In this document: one piece after another, positions 25,622 to 36,672 of the stretch | Position numbering within the stretch: position 1 is the first letter of the stretch | How the letters are laid out: every line of letters starts with the position of its first letter | DNA from: Rosa chinensis | Taxonomy: Eukaryota; Streptophyta; Magnoliopsida; Rosales; Rosaceae | Reading direction: 5' to 3' | DNA: 64,000 nucleotides | Assembly (NCBI RefSeq): GCF_002994745.2 | Contig: NC_037092.1 | Span: 85,784,398 to 85,848,397, forward strand | Notes under the pieces: model-generated | Databases searched by the model: none | What the model saw: the letters and a program-made list of their open reading frames with translations, nothing else | Told to the model about the DNA's origin: nothing | Program-made: the position numbers and the translations under genes

Positions 25622-26223
25622 TCCTTGTTACTTGCAATCAAGGATGATCACATGCTTCCATATATTGCACGTCCACTATGACTTTGGGTTGACTTAAATA
25701 TTGGTAGTGCATGGGCTGATGACCCACCATGCGACCGCGATGATTACTCCCTTCCATATGCTTCGCGTTCTCGTCCTTGATTATATATCTTCGCGAGCAA
25801 TCTTTAATTGCAATATATATATGGGTAGCCTTGATTCTTGCTCCATGCTTCGCTATCATTTCGAGAATGTTTTAATTGCGAACGTATACACTATCCTCAG
25901 TGAAGCTAGCCCACGTCCACTAAGGACCTTCAATGTAGACCAACTATTTTCGATTACTAGAGACAGCTTGCACGTCAACCTCCTCCTTTTTTGGACAATA
26001 CTTGGAAATCAATCATCATTAATTATCAAATATTTGATAATTAATCGTAAATCAGTGAACATTCAGATTTGCCTCAGGATTGTTTGGTCTCCAAGTAGGC
26101 TTTATTTAGCCTCTAAACAATATACTCCGAACCTATCGAAAATATATGCGTGAGCCACGGATATTGGCCCGATTTTCTTCGAGTCCCCCTTATCAGGAAA
26201 AAATGTTATTTTGGGTTCAAACA
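24677..26223 (-). repeat. 5' LTR of gypsy-like element
   Basis: A 1547-bp LTR with ends TGTTTGACAC and GTTCAAACA. It is immediately followed by target duplication GTAGT (26224-26228). It contains two (TA)n tracts (about 25484-25512 and 25590-25615). It is the uninterrupted partner of 16815-19769 and documents the empty site of the TIR element there. Confidence 0.9.
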
Positions 26224-26228
26224 GTAGT

Positions 26229-26799
26229 ATTCACATTAGAAATGGTGATAAGGAAGGGAAATTTATGTCAAACATTTTCATTCATTTCATTTTAAATCCC
26301 AATTACGTACATGCCTGAATCTCAGTACTGTTTCTCATATCTTTTATTTTCACTTGATATATAGGCTTGGAGTAACGACAGGGTACACTTGTGATCACCA
26401 AGTCGTCATGAAAGAGACGAAAACCTGATATTCCATGGGATTATTCGCATTTAATAGTGGGATTCTGCAAGTACCTGAAAAGTTAGTCGATGAGAAACAC
26501 TCCTTACTGTACAGGCCTTTCGATCATCTTTGCTTCCTTCTTTTTAATAAGACACCAGAAGGAATGAAATCTGAGTGTCCTATCAAAGACTACTGTGGTG
26601 TTTGATATCTCTATTGATCTAGAGGGAGCGTGGTCGGGACCGTCGGGTTGTTATCTTAATTACATGTTGTCTTTCCGCTGTGTATAGTAATAATTAATGA
26701 TTTAATGTCAATTAAGGTTGTAATCATTAATGATTTAATGTCAATTAAGGTTGTTGGTTGATATCGTACTTTCTATATTTGGCTGCTACTGTTTGAATA
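26229..26799. other. Flank between gypsy-like element and MULE, nothing recognised
   Basis: This continues the pre-insertion sequence left of 16810. AT-rich. A 31-bp stretch at about 26696-26757 occurs twice in tandem (TAATGATTTAATGTCAATTA unit). No protein pattern is recognised. Confidence 0.4.
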
Positions 26800-26808
26800 A
26801 ATTAATAA

Positions 26809-27017
26809 GGGAAAATGGTCCGTACGGTACCCCGTCTTTGGCTCCTTATAACTTTTGGTACCTGACAAAAAAAAAATATCAATACGGTACTTGAAGTTCT
26901 ATGCCCGACCGAGGATTGGTACATATGGCCGTTAGCTCCGTTACATCATCTGCCAGCTGGCAATTTTTGAAGGGTATTTTCGTCCTTTCATGTGTTAATT
27001 TTTTTTTTTTCTTCTAA

Positions 27018-27065
<48 letters not shown>

Positions 27066-28674
27066 CTGCATATCTGTGCTGAGGAGGAGTAATAACTTCC
27101 TCATCTCCTCCGGTGTGGGAGGACGGCGTCGGCTCCGGCGCATTTTCCGACGAGGCCATTACAAATATTCCCGAAACTCAGATCCCCGAGCACAAGCACA
27201 GGGCCCTATCAGAATATTATGCACAGCCGAATCAAACCCCCAGAACCCAAAATCCAATTCCGACTCGTCTTCGAAATCATTCACCAAATGAACCCCAAAT
27301 TGGGGAGTTTGGCTGCTTCAAATACAACGTTTCACAATCAAATTCCCAATTAGTAAACACAAACACAAAAACAACGAAGCTCCTCATCCACCACCTAAAG
27401 AAACGGCGATGGTGGACGGAAAGCCACCTAAAGAAACGACGCTCTGCACCTTCCTTTCACTTTTCTCAGTCCTCACACTTCACCAGCTTCAATGGCGAGC
27501 CGTTGGTCCGTCGCCGGTTTGAAACGGTGGCTCCCACATCTGGACGCGTGGAGGCAGATTTCATCACTCAACTCTTCCTCCTCGCCGGTAGCCGAGCTCA
27601 AGTGCAAGATTTTCAAGCTCAAAAATATGGGGCACCCAATCACTCCCCCCTCCCAAAACATAGCCGGGTCAGTTCTGGGTTGTTTTTGTTTCTCAAAATT
27701 GCATCTTGGATCTTTGATCTGGAAAGAGGAAGAACAAAGAACACAGAGAGAGAGAGAGAACCAAGGTGAACTATTTGATCTGCATCTTGGATCTGCATCT
27801 ACATCTTGGATCTTTGATCTGCTTCTGGGCTTTTCAGCCTCTGGTGAACTGTTTCTTTTCCTCTTGGGGGTTGATTCTGTCAATGAGCTAGTTCTCTGAT
27901 TTGGCTTTGGAATTTATGTTCTTTACCACCTTGACGCCATTTTCGTCTTGCTCGATTTTCTCCGGCGTCGGAATCGCCGGCGCCATTGAGAACAGGGAGA
28001 CGTTGAAAGTGGTGACCCGAATAGGCCTGGACTTCTCAGTTTCCGACCTGCCCAGCTGGCCGTTCGGGTGAACCGTCGCCGACGAAGACTTGTTGGAAGT
28101 GGGTTCGTGCTTGAATTGGGACTTGGAGTTCGTTTTCCAGAACTGTTTGATGACGACTTTGTTCCGGGACCGGCGGTGGGACGGCCATCGAAGACGGGAG
28201 CAGAGGCGGCGGAGGTTTCTGAGCATTGCAGGTGAAATGGGTTGGGGTCAAAAATGGGTCTTGGGTTGTGGGTTAGTTGGGGGAGGAGAAAAGATGGAGT
28301 CTTTTGCAGAGATGAAGAAGAAGAAGAAGACACAAAAGTCTCTGGGGGTGACGAGTTGGGTTTGGCATGAATTTGATGGAGGATTAGTTCAAAAAAAAAA
28401 AAACCAGAGGAACTAAGGAAGAAGAAGAAATGAGGAAAAAACGTTCACAAAAAAAAAAATCTAAGGAAAAAAAAAGTAAAAAAAGAATAAAGGGTAAACT
28501 TGTCATTTTATGATCAAAATTGCCAGCTGGCAAGTTCTGTAACGGAGATAACGGCCATATGTACCAATCCTCGGTCGGGCATAGAATTTCAGGTACCGTA
28601 TTGATATTTTTTTTTTGTCAGGTACCAAAAGTTATAAGGAGCCAAAGACGGGGTACCGTACGGACCATTTTCCC
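26809..28674. mobile_element. Mutator-like element with ~160-bp TIRs (MULE A)
   Basis: Long, almost identical terminal inverted repeats (26809 to about 26966, and about 28518-28674) begin GGGAAAATGGTCCG. They are flanked by a perfect 9-bp duplication AATTAATAA (26800-26808 and 28675-28683), the MULE signature. It is 1866 bp long with no transposase. The interior is GC-rich and gene-like, with open frames on the minus strand, suggesting a Pack-MULE. A (CT)n run lies at about 27021-27062. The near identity of the TIRs suggests a recent insertion. Confidence 0.9.
27888..28226 (-). pseudogene. Possible captured exon, DNase I-like superfamily
   Basis: A 112-codon minus-strand frame inside MULE A has a basic N-terminus (Leu/Arg-rich, WPSHRRSRNKVVIK), a Ser-rich linker, and RPIRVTTFNVSLFSMAPAIP. 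The last stretch resembles the start of the endonuclease/exonuclease/phosphatase fold in plant DNase I-like proteins (I-R-V-x-T-F-N motif). No catalytic residues further on are present, so it would be only a first exon. Recognition is tentative. Confidence 0.4.
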
Positions 28675-28732
28675 AATTAATAAAGTTAAGGATAAGAAAA
28701 GTTCTTAATTTCTTCAACATGAAGTCTCAAAT

Positions 28733-29508
28733 ATGGCAGGCATATCTCTTTTGTATGTTGATCATTTAGCAGGGAAGGATCTTCTCCCGGTTGAGTATGG
28801 AGTGGCTCAAGCGGCTGCAGCAAACAAGGTGCTGGATGCCGTCGATAACATGGCCTTGGAGGAATTTGCAGCTGCAGGTACAGTGCAGGTTTTGAAGTCG
28901 GTGGTTATCGTCGCCGAAAAGGGTTGACGACGATGAAGTGTCGCCCAAGAAACCGAGGTTGAGCTTGGCTGTAGGAAGAACGAACTTGGATGCTGTTTCG
29001 ATGGTTTTAACTGTTTTGAAAAGGTGTTAGAGACACCAAGGAAAAGAGGCAAACCAAGGGGAGCAAAGAATAAAGCTAAGTCTGAGTTTAAGGTTGTGAA
29101 CAGGTCTCCAAAGAAGAAAGCAAAGCCCTCAAGGAAGACAGAGAAGCTTATTAATGGTTTACCTCAATTTAGCATGTCAAGTGAGGGTACTAGCTCCACT
29201 CCTACTAAGGGAAGGGAGCGTTCTGCTGTTTAGTTTCCTTGTTTAGTTAAAATAATGTCTATGCTAGTTTAACTGTCTCTATGAGACTTTGTAGAAGTAC
29301 TTATTTTCAACGTACCACAATTGCGTGTTCGATGTTTGGAATTAGGTAAACATATGCCAACGAAGCGAGGTGTTTTTGTTAGCATAAACTACTCTGAGCT
29401 ATCAATTTCTAAATGGAGTAGTCAAATTTCCGTTTGTACTATTTCTTATCTATGAACTTGGATCATACAATTGGTATGAACTCTTGTATTTCAACAAAAA
29501 AAAAAAAG
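28733..29508 (+). pseudogene. Basic, AT-hook-like protein remnant with poly(A)
   Basis: Frames in succession encode a short Ala/Val-rich segment and then a Lys/Arg-rich C-terminus including PRKRGKPRGAKNKAK, like an AT-hook, ending at a stop at 29233. At least one frameshift or stop lies between them (about 28925). A 3' UTR of about 265 bp and an A-run (about 29497-29508) follow. This could be a LINE ORF1 tail or a retrocopied gene; no target duplication was found. Function unknown. Confidence 0.35.
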
Positions 29509-30597
29509 ATGAAAAAAAAATGTTAAAAATAAATAAAAAAGAGGCACTACCAGCTTTCTCCTTTGACAGTCCGACTTTTTAGAAAGGGAGAATTCCACAA
29601 ATGATCACTCAACTATGACTCATTCGACACTTTGGTCACTGAAGTTTCAAATATATCACTTTGGTCACTCAACTATTACACTGTCAATCACTTAAGTTAC
29701 TCAAAGAGTATTTTTTATAATTTTTTTTAATGAAAAAAATTAACAAAGTGACTTAGGCCCAGTTTGGGATTGATTCCTAAACTGCTTTTTGGGATCAAAA
29801 GTGCTTTGGAGTCTATTGTAGGCTGTTTGGTAAAATCCTAAATATTAGCTTTTGGTCACTCTAGCTTCTTCCAACAGCGGAAATTGAGAAGCTACATTTC
29901 GTAGCTTTTGAAAACAGCTTCTGCAGTAAGAATGAAAAAGACGGAGAAATTAATGAATTACCTCGCCTCTATTACTCATCGCCTTCTCCTCCTTCTTCTT
30001 TTGTAGTCGCTAAAATAATCTAAGGAGCATTATTCATCCTTATCAGAAATTTAAGACATGATTTCCGCTTCTGATCACCTTTTGAAGAGCATTCAGCCTC
30101 ATTTCAGGCACAAAAAGAGTACAGCAATATAAAGCCAAAGCCTTTTTCTTTCTTTATTTGATTTTGTGAAAGCTTATAAATTTCCCATGAATCCAAGTTT
30201 ACCCAGAAAAACAAGCCTAGACCCAGTTTGAGAAATGCACGATTTCTGCTTCACGATCCTCTACAGGCTGTTGCTGGTGGGTGGAGGAATATTTGGGTAT
30301 TTCAGAGAGTGGAACACAACTTCTCTATTTGAAAGTCCAGTCATTGGATTGGTTCTCACTGTTGCTAGCAATCTCATTCTCCAAGCCTTTCATAAGACCT
30401 GCTCTGATTCTTGAAACAGGTAGACTTTATTCTTTACATGGTTTGATTGAAACTTAGATGTGATAGCACTATGCCAAAAAGGCCTTCAGACGACACACTT
30501 CAGACGACATAAGTTTTGTTTTATGTCGTCTGAGTTTTTCAGACGACATAATTTTTTTTTCTGTCGTCTGAATATACACTAAAACCATACTGGTTTA

Positions 30598-30750
30598 ATT
30601 TGGAAAAATGGTGAGCATTCAGACAACACATTTGTGTAGTTGTAGAAGGTGGTGATTTCCTATCTCAAATTTGGATAAATGGTGAGCATTCAGACAACAC
30701 ATTTATGTAGTTGTAGAAGGTGGTGATTTCCTATCTCAAATTTGGAGGGA
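30598..30750. repeat. ~77-bp direct tandem duplication in the CACTA
   Basis: Two adjacent copies share GGTGAGCATTCAGACAACAC and GTAGAAGGTGGTGATTTCC with few differences. They lie just inside the left subterminal zone. Confidence 0.8.
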
Positions 30751-32840
30751 TATCCAAAAATTGATTTGGTACTTTTCCCTCTCAAATAACCAAGCCCTAG
30801 TTGACTAGAAAATATTGTGACATTCAGACAACATTTAAATGTTGTCCGAGTGTGGAGCTTCTTTTAAAATTTTCTAATTATTTTGACCTGTGCTTATAGA
30901 GATCGACCTCGACCCTTCACCCATTCTCTCTCCTTCTCACTCGGGCTCTCTCAGCTCGACCTAGAAACCGTGAGGAAAACTCAAACACGAGCCCTCTCTC
31001 CTTCTCACTCAGCTCTCTCAGATCTCGATTCTCACTCTCTCGATTCTTTGTTGGCTAAGATTGAACTTCTTCATCATATTTCTATCAAATCTGGCCACTT
31101 CAGTAGAAGATCTACCAACTCTCTTCTCCTTCTCTCTCGTGTCTTTCCAAACCCTACTCTCCCTCTCCCTCTCCCTCTGTCTGTGTCTCCGAATATCACA
31201 TTCTCTCTCTACAATCCTCTCCGTCTCTCTCTGAAATTGACGGAGATGAAGTCTATCTGCGCCACAATTTCTTACGGGAGACGATGGAGCCGCCCCAGTA
31301 GGGTCTGGCAAGCCTCCGTGAAAGCATATAGCCGCCAAGGAGAACGAGTCTCCGCCTTCAGATCTCCTCTATATGGCCTTGGATTCGAAGCCTTCGCCAG
31401 CGGCCAAGTTGAATAGTCTGTTGCCGCCACGGCCTTGAGATGCGTCCTGAGAACTCCGTCCATGGAGCCTTTGGAGAAAGTTGAGAACTTTGGCCGTCTT
31501 GCTCATTGGTTTTTTTCTCTGGCCAAATCAAGGTACAATTTTATTCACTTACACTGTGAATCTAGGGTTCTATGGTTGAGTTTTTCGTTTTTTGATCACT
31601 AATTTGGGCGATCTATGGTTATTTGTTTATTATACTTGAAAGTTCTTCAATTCTTCCCATGCTTTTCTTTATCAATTTTGATGCGATTGTTCTGGGTTTT
31701 CTGGGTTGTGTTTGAGGGTTCGTGTGTATTGCTATTGATCAAAACAGAGCTTTAACTATCTATAGTATCTGTAATGGGTTTGCTTTCCATTGTTTAGTTT
31801 CGTTTTAGTTTTAGTTTTAGCAGCACTGCATAACTGGGTTTGAGTCTCTATATTTTCATATCTGTCTTGATATTGGTTTACGGAAAGTTAAGAATTGAGA
31901 TGGGTATTTGATGGGTTTGGGCTGAGTGTGAGTATTTCTTGAGATTGAAATACATATGCATTTGTTCTGATCCTTTTGTCTTTGCTGATTCATCTAGAAT
32001 GGCACAAAAGACTCAATCAGCAAGCTAGTGTCAGACTCAATTTTCAGTAGATTTACTAGACTGCACTGGTAATCTTCTCGCTCTGTAGTGAAATCCATAC
32101 GTTTCTGAAAAAAAGATAGTGCTACTGTCTACATTTTGGTTTAAATGCTTTTCAGTTTCTGAGTTCATTCTCGACGAGGTATGCGTAATTTAATCAAATG
32201 TATAATCGAGAAAAAGAATTAGAATACATATGAGTTGCTCATATGGACCTAACTCTTCATAGTCTTTTCATGTCTTTTTGTTTAATTGTATTCTCATTAA
32301 CATGGGAAGGTGATTAACTAGGAGACTCGGTCTATCAAATTTCTTTTGCCTTCTTATGGTCTCAGATTCTTCTTAGTGGGTTCTGAATGGGAAAACTTAA
32401 GACCACAAATTAAGCATCTTATTTGAGCCGAGCAGGTTTAGGTGTGTGTGTGTGTGTATTACAGAAATTAAGATGCTTGTAACATATATAAATGTATATA
32501 GAAGTATTGGCTGTATTGGCTGTGTGCTTGCCTTGGATGAAATTTGAATGATTAGCTTTTTCCTTGTGCTGTATGGAGTTCTTGTGTTATGTTCAGTCAT
32601 AGCTTTCTACATTTTTTGCCTGCTTTTCTTCTTGTGATGCAACTCAGTTAGCAAGAACTAAATTAATGCAATTCTGATTCACAAAAAGCATTAGACTTTG
32701 TGAGTTTCCAAGGATTAGTCTCTGACTTTTCTGTTTCACATCTCTGATTGCATATTTCTTTGGTCATGATCATTATTTCTTTGGTCTTTTAATTGTCTTA
32801 GACATTGATTTTAGGTAGCAGAAGAGCTTTACCAATCTGG

Positions 32841-33212
32841 TATAAACTGGATGTTGTGAGTGCTGGAAAGAATTTTACACAGATCAGGAAGGCAATTACG
32901 GCGGGATTTTTCTTCCATGATGCTAGAAAGGACCCTCAGGAGGGGTATAGAACCTTAGTGGAGAACCAGCCAGTTTATATCCATCCAAGCAGTGCGCTCT
33001 TCCAGAGACAACCAGATTGGATCATCTACCATGAGTTGGTTATGACTACGAAGGAGTATATGCGTGAGGTAACCGTCGTTGATCCCAAATGGCTTGTGGA
33101 ACTAGCACCCAGGTTCTTCAAAGTGGCTGACCCTACCAAGATGAGTAAGCGCAAGCGTCAAGAGCGTATTGAACCGCTATATGACAGATACCATGAACCA
33201 AACTCTTGGCGT
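32841..33212 (+). pseudogene. DEAH-box splicing helicase C-terminal fragment (PRP22-type)
   Basis: An uninterrupted 124-codon stretch encodes the C-terminal OB-fold region of PRP22-type DEAH pre-mRNA-splicing helicases. It includes [71 protein letters not shown] and [17 protein letters not shown]. In the intact protein this releases spliced mRNA from the spliceosome. The RecA helicase core is missing and the normal end after NSWR is replaced by unrelated codons to 33413. An intron-acceptor-like TTTTAG precedes (32814). Lack of stops suggests recent capture by the CACTA. Confidence 0.9.
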
Positions 33213-35241
33213 ATCCATTTTGGGGTCGAAGAAGAAATCACAGCTCCAGCAGTCTCCATCTGGCTCTCTATTTGGAAACATATTTGCCTCTGCACATCTG
33301 GTGCAGAGGAGAGAGAAACAAAGGGCCATTTCTTTTGCAAGGGGCAGAAATTCAATTCCATAAAGTTCCAGTGTTGTTTATTTCTTCACAACCGCTTCTG
33401 TTTCAACTCATGAAAAAATCTTCCAAAACCTTTTGCACCATATCAGATTGGAGATTGAACGAGGTCTGTTTACTTACATAATAACAATGATTTTATCCTT
33501 TATTGACATATACCTCCTTTTTTTTTTTTTGAGGTTTTATTTTGGTACTAATTTTCTTTGACTTCGGTATATCTTTTATTGTTATGCTGTTCAATTAAAG
33601 TATCTAGAATATACTTTTTTCATGCCTACAACTGTGTTTGATGGGTGGCTTCAGTGGGCTGCTGACATCCTACAGTACAGTTCCAAGTCCAGGTTCATTG
33701 TTGTTTTAATTTCCTGAAGAGGTTAGTATTGGGAACCAGGGAATTTGATTAGAGGATTTAGAGAAGTTGAGAAGATTTCTTATATCTGTCTTTTGTCAGA
33801 ATGGTCATTTGATAATTGCTTTTCAAGTCTGTTGCGCCAAGCTAACCTAGGTCTTTCTGGGACCTAAACACTACTTATAATAGGAATTCTTTATGGAAAA
33901 TGGTTGACAGGTTAGTCTGTATTCAACTGTATATTTACTTTTATTGTAGGTGTTCAGATTGCTTTTTGATGTTTACAGCAAAGAATGGAGTACTTAATTG
34001 TTTTAGGTTCCATAATTCTTGAGCTGCTTAAGGCTCGTTAAGTTAATGGAAACAATATTATTCAGTAACTTATTGGTATAGTTGGTTCACATGGAGAGGC
34101 AAAACAGAGTTATAAATCGTTCTGGATGACCTTTGCTTTCTTATGTTTGGGAGTGGAGGGTTATGGTGAATTAATCAACACTTGGTTGTTTGAATAACTT
34201 TTATTTTGATGCTTATTATTTATCATATACACGAAACGTCTCCTGCGTGTTTGAACTTTGAACCATTATGAGTGTTTGGTTAAAAGTTCAAATATGTGCT
34301 TTATATTACCTCAAAACAAACCTATATTTTTCTTCAGGTCCCTAAAAACTGCAGTTTTTCTTCATCGATGTCAGGAAGGTCCCGCCCAGCTGCTTTAGCG
34401 GTGTCTTTCTCATGTTGGTGTGAGGCTTTGAGCTTTGACTAGTTTCACTTTGCTCTGAAAGTGAAGGGCCGCTGGACATTCTTTTGAGGTTTGTTAGAGG
34501 CTAATTTTCTAGTGACTTCTTTTCCCCTCTCGAGTCTGCGCCATCTTGGTTGCAAGAATAGTGAATTTTATAATTTGCAGTTAAGTTGTGTTTCAAGATC
34601 TACCATTTACTTTGTATGGATGCGGTTTTTGTATACAAAATGCTCTGTTTTTGTATCACAGTTTTGTTAAAAGAAGTAAATTATTTTGGATATATGGCCA
34701 AGTAGGGTACCTAGCCATACTTATTGGTATATAGTGTCATTATATGATGAACTAGATTTACATAGTTGATCAGAAGTTGGGATTTTTTGTCTAATTCTTC
34801 AAGTCAATTACCAGCCTTAAAGTACTAATTCGGGTATTGCTGTTTTACCTCCACAAATGCAAATGTTTATGGGTTTAGTTATGCAATATGAAGTTTTCAC
34901 TGAAAAGGGTTGTGACAGGAAGCAAATTAGTAAACCTGTATTGGTGATGGTAGCTTAGCTTTTTGGTTTTAGATAACCTCGGAAATGAGCTAGCTTTCAG
35001 CATTCTTTTTGGTCTTTCTATCATCCATCTTCCCCTAGATTTACTTAGTAATTCCTACAGTACCTCAAAACCTTCAGATAAGCACTTGTAATTGTAAAAG
35101 GCATGTTAGGCTATGTTAGTTTTGACTTGTGTAGCAACTGCAGCTTATTTAGGCTTTAAGGAAAATGGAATTGTCTTCAGAAATCGAAGACAATTTAGGT
35201 AATTCAGCTTTTCTTTTACTTGTATTGTTCTCTTTACAGAT

Positions 35242-35356
35242 GAGGACCGAGTTCTAGCAACTGTGAGGGTTCAGCCATCTCATGGTTAACTAACGGCATT
35301 TGTGGAACATCCTAGAATGAGCAGGCTGATCCCCAACTTCTTTTCCATTCAAATGG
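35242..35356 (+). other. Exon-like segment in the CACTA, unidentified
   Basis: The segment follows a TTTACAG acceptor and ends before GGTAATTT. Its composition is coding-like, with a short frame (DEDRVLATVRVQPSHG, then a stop). I do not recognise it. It may be another captured piece, since identified exons lie on either side. Confidence 0.25.
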
Positions 35357-36069
35357 TAATTTATTTTCCACCCACTTTATTAACTGATCAGTAAAACTAT
35401 ACATTTCTACCTTAGTTATACCATGCTGGCCTTAATTTTCACTACATGCATATGGTTCTACCCTAGAGGCACATGATTTTGAATACAGGTATCTTAGATT
35501 TTAGTCTTATGAGGTGTTAGTGGAGCTTATTGAGATGTGGTTATGTCTTCTGAAAATACTGGTTCTTCCCTAACTTTATGTCTTTTATATGTCTGTAACT
35601 TGTCTGAGTTTCTTTTTACGTACCATTTGGCTGTACTTGTTTGAAATTGTTTTTGGTTTTGGTTATGTTTGTTGAAGTTCGCTGCAATTAGTAGATTTTT
35701 GTGCTTTGTTTTGGTTGTTAGGTGTAGTTTGCTGAAACTATTTTTGGTTTTGGTTATGTTCGTTGGAGTCTGCTATTTAGTTTTGGTTTTGGTTAGTACT
35801 GACTCTTGAGTTTAAAGAGTCATTTTTGTCAGAACCTGCTGGGTTTTTTTTTGTTTTGCTTAGGTGGTGTTTTGTCTATAGCATCACCTCAGTTATTTCC
35901 TTTTATTGAAACTACACGTGTGAAAGTTTATCTAATTATATTTAGTGTGGCTATACTAACTCATAGTCTAATAACATCAATAGCTCAGAGTATGTGATAG
36001 TTATCTAGACATAAATGTACTAAAAGCACTAGCAAATATAACTTCATTCTATGTGCATATTATCTGCAG

Positions 36070-36168
36070 GGTTATGCATATATACTCACGCAGCCCGGAA
36101 TACCTTCCGTTTTCTATGACCACTTCTATGATTCGGGTGATTCAATTCATGATCAGATTGTGAAACTG
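36070..36168 (+). pseudogene. Alpha-amylase exon fragment
   Basis: A 33-codon segment bounded by CTGCAG and GGTACAG encodes [20 protein letters not shown], then D-S-G-D and SIHDQIVKL. This is the family-13 plant alpha-amylase segment near the end of the catalytic barrel (family pattern GYAYILTHPG.P.VFYDH). Ser replaces the Trp usually found in YDWGD. It is one exon only, with no catalytic Asp/Glu residues, carried by the CACTA. Confidence 0.85.
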
Positions 36169-36454
36169 GTACAGCAGTGTAGCTAGGTAGTTCCTGTATT
36201 AACTTGTGTCTAGTAGATTCTTCATTCATTAAGCATTTGGACTTGTCTGCAGATTCAGATTAGTAGATATGGGACATTTTGAACTGATCGATGCTCATGA
36301 TTAGGTTGTGTACATAAGACAATGGTGGATTAATAGAAATTGCAATGAATGATTTTGGATGTGGGTTTCATACTTTCATGAATGGGCAATTTTAATTTCC
36401 AGAATGCATGCATACCAATTGTAACAGGGGACTACTAATATGTGTTATCTCAAA

Positions 36455-36672
36455 TTGCAAGCTACAACAAAAGCACACCAAAATGTGTGGTTGCAGCTGC
36501 ACAAAAACAACACAAAACCCAATTGGAATTCTATTGTCCTTTTGGCATTGGTACAATAGAAAATTGCAAGCTACAACAAAAGCACACCAAAATGTGTGGT
36601 TGCAGCTAAACAAAAACAACACAAAAATCAAATAGAAGTTTATTGTCTTTTTGGCATTGGGACGACAGAAAA
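36455..36672. repeat. 109-bp direct tandem duplication in the CACTA
   Basis: Two copies begin TTGCAAGCTACAACAAAAGC at 36455 and 36564. They share a tract with GTGTGGTTGCAGCT and TTTTTGGCATTGG/CTTTTGGCATTGG. The unit ends with a motif close to the element's terminal repeat (TTTTTGGCAT), so it may derive from subterminal sequence. Confidence 0.8.

Larger units (their letters stand above)
16815..26223 (-). mobile_element. Complete non-autonomous gypsy-like LTR retrotransposon
   Basis: Two direct LTRs (16815-19769 and 24677-26223) have TGTTTGACAC...GTTCAAACA ends and a perfect 5-bp target duplication GTAGT (16810-16814 and 26224-26228). Orientation is minus: next to the right LTR the minus strand reads TTTTGGCACGCCCAGTGGGA, like the leader/primer site of plant gypsy elements. 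A gag-like frame with one stop follows, and no pol frame is present. The LTRs differ at several sites in the first 110 bp, so it is not very young. It carries a 1.4-kb TIR element in its left LTR. Confidence 0.9.

Noticed and set aside
30883..31416. A 177-codon Ser/Leu-rich frame as a real gene
   Set aside because: CT-rich, UTR-like sequence inside the CACTA; antisense frames are open too, and no domain is recognised.
32805..33413. A functional helicase gene
   Set aside because: Only the C-terminal part is present, lacking the RecA core, and it lies in a TSD-bounded transposon.
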